From positions 62,001 to 126,000 of the forward strand of contig NZ_JAKZGO010000009.1 in NCBI RefSeq assembly GCF_022549785.1: 64,000 nucleotides of DNA, read 5' to 3'. Under the pieces are notes generated by a model. The model made no database searches, was not told where the DNA came from, and worked only from the letters and a program-made list of their open reading frames with translations. Origin of the DNA: Belliella alkalica (GTDB lineage: Bacteria > Bacteroidota > Bacteroidia > Cytophagales > Cyclobacteriaceae). Both the position numbers and the translations under genes were made by a program. Positions 60,607 through 64,000 of the stretch are shown here, piece after piece (position 1 is the first letter of the stretch; every line of letters begins with the position of its first letter).

Positions 60607-62444
60607 TGAACTCAAATCAATTTAAGATTTTATTTGTCACATTAATTCTTATTTCGATAAGTGTAATAAATACTTTTGGCCAATTTCAACAAATACCTAC
60701 ACCTAAAAAAAATGTTGACATCAACATCAAGTCAGCACGTAAATCAGATGAAACTAAGTTAACACTTCCCTTTTGGGATGATTTTAGTAAATCAGAAATT
60801 CGAGATGACCTTTGGATAAACAGTGGAGTCACACATTCATTTAGTGCAGGTAACCTCCCTCCTAGTTTGGGTGTAGCAGTATTTGATGGCATTGGTAATG
60901 ATGGTCGTCCTTATGAAACTAACCCTATCAATCAAGGATTTACTGATAGGTTAGAATCAAGGCCTTTTGACCTTACAGGTTTGAGTGATCAAGAAAAAGA
61001 GAGTGTCTACATTAGTTTTTTTTGGCAAGCGGGAGGTAAAGGGGAACTGCCAGATAGCAATGATCAGATTTCCCTTCAATTTCTTAATAACAACGGCGAT
61101 TGGACAGAAATCTGGAGTCAAACTGGGAATTTGATTGCCGAGCAATTTTTCTTTACGCAAGAGACTATAAAAGTAACTGAAGAGTTTCAGCACGAAGCTT
61201 TTCAATTTAGATTCCTGACCAGAGGTCGGGCTTCTGGGCCATTTGACACTTGGTTAATCGACTATGTTTATCTTAATAAAAATAGAACTTCTACAAATTT
61301 AAATTTTCGAGACAGGACATTAACAGGACTAAATACACCTATTTTTGAAAAATACAGTTCTATACCACTCTTTGAATTACAGGCAAATTCTGAAAAGTAC
61401 CTCAGCCCTATTTCAAATGAATTCAACAACCTTGAAAATCGTTTTCGAGCTATGGAATTCACCGTAGAGCTTAGGGAAAAAGAAAGCAATGAATTGGTTT
61501 TAAAAATCAATAATAATACACCTATAAACCCCGTGCCGTTGGCATTGGAAAGAAGACAGTTTACGAGTAACCAAATTTCAAATATTCCAGTACCTGAAGA
61601 AGAAGGAGATTTGGAATTGGTCACTTATTTGAGTTCGGGAGATGAGATTCTTTTTCAGATAGTAGGTGGCGATACATTGAGGTTTCCAGAGGTCGACTTT
61701 AGAATCAATGATACTGCAAGAACGACCATAGCAATTCGGGACTATTTCGCATATGATAATGGAAGTTTAGATTATTCTGCTGGTATCAACCAAAGATCTG
61801 GCATGTTGGCTCAGCGTTTTGAAAAAACGGAAGACGCATACCTAAAAGGTATAAGTATAAATTTTAGCAATTTCACACAATTTGGGAGAGGTGTTGATAT
61901 TATGGTTTGGAACAATTTGAGTGAAGACCCTATTTATGTCAAAGAAAGTGTCATTCCTCAAAAAGATGTTTTGGAAGAATTTTCGTATTTTGAAATTGAT
62001 GAAAACATCCTACTTGAAGACGTGTTTTATGTTGGTTTCATGCAATTCACAAATGATTTTATCTATGTGGGCTTAGACAAAAGTAAGGATAACGGAGAAG
62101 AGATATTTTTCAACGTAACGGGCACTTGGCAACAGAACGAATTGGTTTCTGGTTCATTGATGATAAGGTCACATTTGTCCTCGCTCCCCCCTTTCGAACA
62201 AATAGAATCAAATTTTCCAAAAAAGATTCTTATTTATCCAAATCCTGTTGTAGATTATCTAATGATAGAAGGTAATTTCGAACTAATTCAAGTATTGGAT
62301 CCCTATGGTCGAGCAATTAAAGTTGAAATTAACGATGCTGAAAAAGGTAAAATTCTTAATTTTGCAGGAACAAAGTCTGGATTGTATTTAATCAATGTAT
62401 TGGAACAAGGTGAACCTAAATCATATAGAATTTTAGTAAAATAA
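60606..62444 (+). CDS. Secreted protein with T9SS type A sorting domain
   Basis: The 612-residue product has a signal peptide (about 1-25, ends 'NTFGQ'), a long beta-rich body with a carbohydrate-binding or MAM-like look ('PFDLTGLSDQEKESVYISFF', 'DTWLIDYVYLNKN'), and a C-terminal T9SS sorting domain from about 535 ('ILIYPNPVVDYLMIEG', ending 'SYRILVK'). No enzyme motif was found, so it may be an adhesin or cell-surface scaffold. It is translated with the PASTA gene (1-bp overlap) and followed after 4 bp by a rhodanese gene. Confidence 0.88.
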   Translation: MNSNQFKILFVTLILISISVINTFGQFQQIPTPKKNVDINIKSARKSDETKLTLPFWDDFSKSEIRDDLWINSGVTHSFSAGNLPPSLGVAVFDGIGNDGRPYETNPINQGFTDRLESRPFDLTGLSDQEKESVYISFFWQAGGKGELPDSNDQISLQFLNNNGDWTEIWSQTGNLIAEQFFFTQETIKVTEEFQHEAFQFRFLTRGRASGPFDTWLIDYVYLNKNRTSTNLNFRDRTLTGLNTPIFEKYSSIPLFELQANSEKYLSPISNEFNNLENRFRAMEFTVELREKESNELVLKINNNTPINPVPLALERRQFTSNQISNIPVPEEEGDLELVTYLSSGDEILFQIVGGDTLRFPEVDFRINDTARTTIAIRDYFAYDNGSLDYSAGINQRSGMLAQRFEKTEDAYLKGISINFSNFTQFGRGVDIMVWNNLSEDPIYVKESVIPQKDVLEEFSYFEIDENILLEDVFYVGFMQFTNDFIYVGLDKSKDNGEEIFFNVTGTWQQNELVSGSLMIRSHLSSLPPFEQIESNFPKKILIYPNPVVDYLMIEGNFELIQVLDPYGRAIKVEINDAEKGKILNFAGTKSGLYLINVLEQGEPKSYRILVK

Positions 62445-62448
62445 AAAG

Positions 62449-62751
62449 ATGGAAGATATAACAGTTGAAGATTTGAAACAAAGAATCGATAATAAAGAAG
62501 AGTTTGTTTTTATCGATGTGCGAGAAGAATGGGAGTATGAAGAAGATAACTTAGGAGCGTTAAACATACCTTTAGGAACCCTTCCTCATCAACTAGACGA
62601 AATAGAGCAATATAAAAACCAAGAAATCGTCATTCATTGCAGATCAGGTGCTAGAAGTGGAAATGCAAAGAAGTTTCTTGAAACCAAAGGTTACAACAAA
62701 GTCAGAAATGTATTGGGAGGAATCAATGCATACAGGGAGTTGGAAGATTAA
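62449..62751 (+). CDS. Single-domain rhodanese
   Basis: The 100-residue cytoplasmic protein is one rhodanese domain: 'FIDVREEWEYEEDNLGALNI' and the active-site loop C64-R-S-G-A-R in 'IHCRSGARSGNAKKF'. The six-residue loop and arginine fit thiosulfate or persulfide sulfurtransferases of the GlpE/PspE type. It starts 4 bp after the T9SS gene, so it is part of the PASTA/T9SS operon, an odd mix of envelope and sulfur-transfer genes. A long hairpin follows about 140 bp downstream. Confidence 0.94.
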   Translation: MEDITVEDLKQRIDNKEEFVFIDVREEWEYEEDNLGALNIPLGTLPHQLDEIEQYKNQEIVIHCRSGARSGNAKKFLETKGYNKVRNVLGGINAYRELED

Positions 62752-62893
62752 TATTGAAAAATTAAGTGACTTTATGCTATTTTGTCATCAACGGAATTGA
62801 TATAGATTGATATTGGATATTGGGATATTAACTTATACAAGCCTGAATTTAAAATTCAAAGCTTTTGCTGGCAAAGTAACAAATACTTTAAAA

Positions 62894-62942
62894 AAATAGG
62901 GAATGGCAATTGATATAAACGTCAATTTTCCATTCCCTATTT
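62894..62942. terminator. Bidirectional terminator hairpin
   Basis: AAATAGGGAATGG / CCATTCCCTATTT pairs perfectly, with an inner AATTGA/TCAATT pair in the loop. It separates the rhodanese operon from the convergent protease gene. Confidence 0.75.
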
Positions 62943-62945
62943 GTC

Positions 62946-64000
62946 TTATTGGAAGATAAATGGCTGTGGAGTAAAGCACAATATGAATATCACAATGGCG
63001 ATTAAACCAATGATTTTTCTCTTCTGATCCAACTCTTTATTTCCTGAAACCTCAGGATGGGAAAGTCCCATTACCCTTCCCAACAAAAAGGCAAAAAACA
63101 ACCAACCGGAATAACCCTGAATTTCAGGAAATATAAAAGCAATAAGATATTGAAAAGCTGCCATCATCAAGATGATCATCCATTTTGTTTGTTCGGGTAA
63201 CTGAGCTTTGCGGAAACAGACATATAAGAATCCTAAGTACAGAAGCAATGTCCAAAATATCGTGCTCAATTCAACAAAGGGAGTCAAAATCCCAAGTCCA
63301 GCATAAAAAACAAACGCAATGTAAGCCCCTAAAGAGATCAACTTATGACTACGAGGAAAAAGGCCAAAAACAACATGTCCTCCATCTAATTGACCAATGG
63401 GAAGTAGATTTAGTGCTGTGAAAAACAGTGCCAAATAACCGGCAAACAAATACGGGAAATGAATAATCTCTGACATGTTTGGCATTTTATCAGGATCAGC
63501 CAAGGTTTTTTCCATTATGTAGAAAAGTAAATTGTAACCCATTTCGAGATTCAAGTAACCTTCCTCAGCTGAATGTCCTTCAAAATCTGGGTCTAAATAT
63601 TCAGGATGTATTTCATATATATAATCTGCTTCAGGCAAATTGGTAAATCCATAAACAAGTACAAATAAAGCAATTACAAAACCTGCAATAGGTCCTGCAA
63701 CACCAATATCAAAGAATTTTTTTCTAGAATTTATAAAACTTTTCATTCGGATAATTGCACCAAATGTACCCAATGATGGAGATCCCAAGAAACCAAACCA
63801 AGCAGGTATAAAATATGGTAAAGATGACTTTACTTTATAGTGAATGGAAGTCAATAAATGACCCAATTCATGTACTAACAAAATCCCTATAAATGGTATG
63901 GAGAAATGGAGCGATTTGATAAAGTATTCCCAATCTAGAAATCGTTCATCCTTTCCTAAAATACTTTTCCCAAATAGCCACTCCCCTCCTGCAAAGGTAG
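62946..64000 (-). CDS. M50-type site-2 membrane protease (N-terminus cut by window edge)
   Basis: An intramembrane zinc protease or peptidase-like protein. The frame has no start inside the window and stays open to the right edge ('GEWLFGKSILGKDERFLDWE', then about 15 residues and the zinc motif HELGH in 'LLVHELGHLL'). Further on are 'GAIIRMKSFINSRKKFFDIG', 'VAGPIAGFVIALF' and the third-metal-site motif 'LNLLPIGQLDGGHVVFGL' (N-x-P-x-G-x-x-DGG type), with 7 or so membrane spans. It resembles the EGY1/SREBP-cleaving group. Its substrate is unknown. At least 351 residues are encoded here. Confidence 0.88.
   Translation of the reverse strand, partial: TFAGGEWLFGKSILGKDERFLDWEYFIKSLHFSIPFIGILLVHELGHLLTSIHYKVKSSLPYFIPAWFGFLGSPSLGTFGAIIRMKSFINSRKKFFDIGVAGPIAGFVIALFVLVYGFTNLPEADYIYEIHPEYLDPDFEGHSAEEGYLNLEMGYNLLFYIMEKTLADPDKMPNMSEIIHFPYLFAGYLALFFTALNLLPIGQLDGGHVVFGLFPRSHKLISLGAYIAFVFYAGLGILTPFVELSTIFWTLLLYLGFLYVCFRKAQLPEQTKWMIILMMAAFQYLIAFIFPEIQGYSGWLFFAFLLGRVMGLSHPEVSGNKELDQKRKIIGLIAIVIFILCFTPQPFIFQ

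Overview
The window reads as chromosomal DNA of a free-living Bacteroidota, most likely order Cytophagales (Cyclobacteriaceae, Algoriphagus/Belliella-like). The evidence is low GC, many 'TAnnTTTG' -7 promoter elements with few Shine-Dalgarno sites, C-terminal type IX secretion (T9SS) and gliding-associated domains, SprB-type repeats, an IgGFc-binding-like adhesin, Bacteroidota-style lipoproteins, fused ribBA and YfhO-family membrane proteins. The genus is inference; no rRNA gene is present.

Layout. 1-3280: minus-strand operon of a sugar porter, a GH16 laminarinase lipoprotein and the start of a probable glycoside phosphorylase (beta-glucan use). 3673-8273: XRE regulator with a membrane domain, then a little-known set of envelope genes, including a lipoprotein whose signal peptide is coded by a 10-bp tandem repeat and a second frame that may be its broken-off C-terminal half. 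8402-13932: M28 peptidase, then a minus-strand MBL hydrolase/patatin/acyltransferase operon and accA. 14265-16631: GT-C/TPR membrane protein. 16852-18087: the most unusual stretch, a promoter-driven array of two normal tRNA-Asp genes plus five 114-bp units carrying tRNA-like copies with a remodelled anticodon arm, followed by a GIY-YIG nuclease gene whose 3' end runs into a further tRNA-like copy with its own terminator-like hairpin. 18187-26434: galE, a giant T9SS adhesin, merR, dprA and ffh. 26614-32439: YfhO-like protein, methyltransferase, glycosyltransferase and flippase (surface glycan assembly). 32984-38152: universal stress protein, ECF sigma/anti-sigma/periplasmic sensor trio, mscL, and the overlapping mgsA-pfkA pair. 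38217-46910: alpha-glucan locus (GH13 lipoprotein, fbaA, LacI regulator, GH31, SLC45-like transporter). 46922-64000: two unknown lipoprotein/secreted genes, a substrate-binding-like protein, surE, ribBA, dnaG, mrp-nfu, an M43 protease with T9SS tail, a PASTA/T9SS/rhodanese operon and an edge-truncated M50-type membrane protease.

The genes fit an organism that breaks down algal or plant glucans outside or at the surface of the cell, imports short sugars through MFS carriers rather than SusCD pairs (none is visible here), and sends them into glycolysis (pfkA, fbaA, with mgsA as overflow). Intergenic DNA is rich in small dispersed elements: a MITE-like family in three diverged copies, GTCCCG/CGGGAC hairpins, TTGGTCTGT hairpins and a roughly 450-bp degenerate inverted repeat. 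The tRNA array with its nuclease is the strongest candidate for an undescribed system. All identifications come from motifs read by eye; no database search was run.
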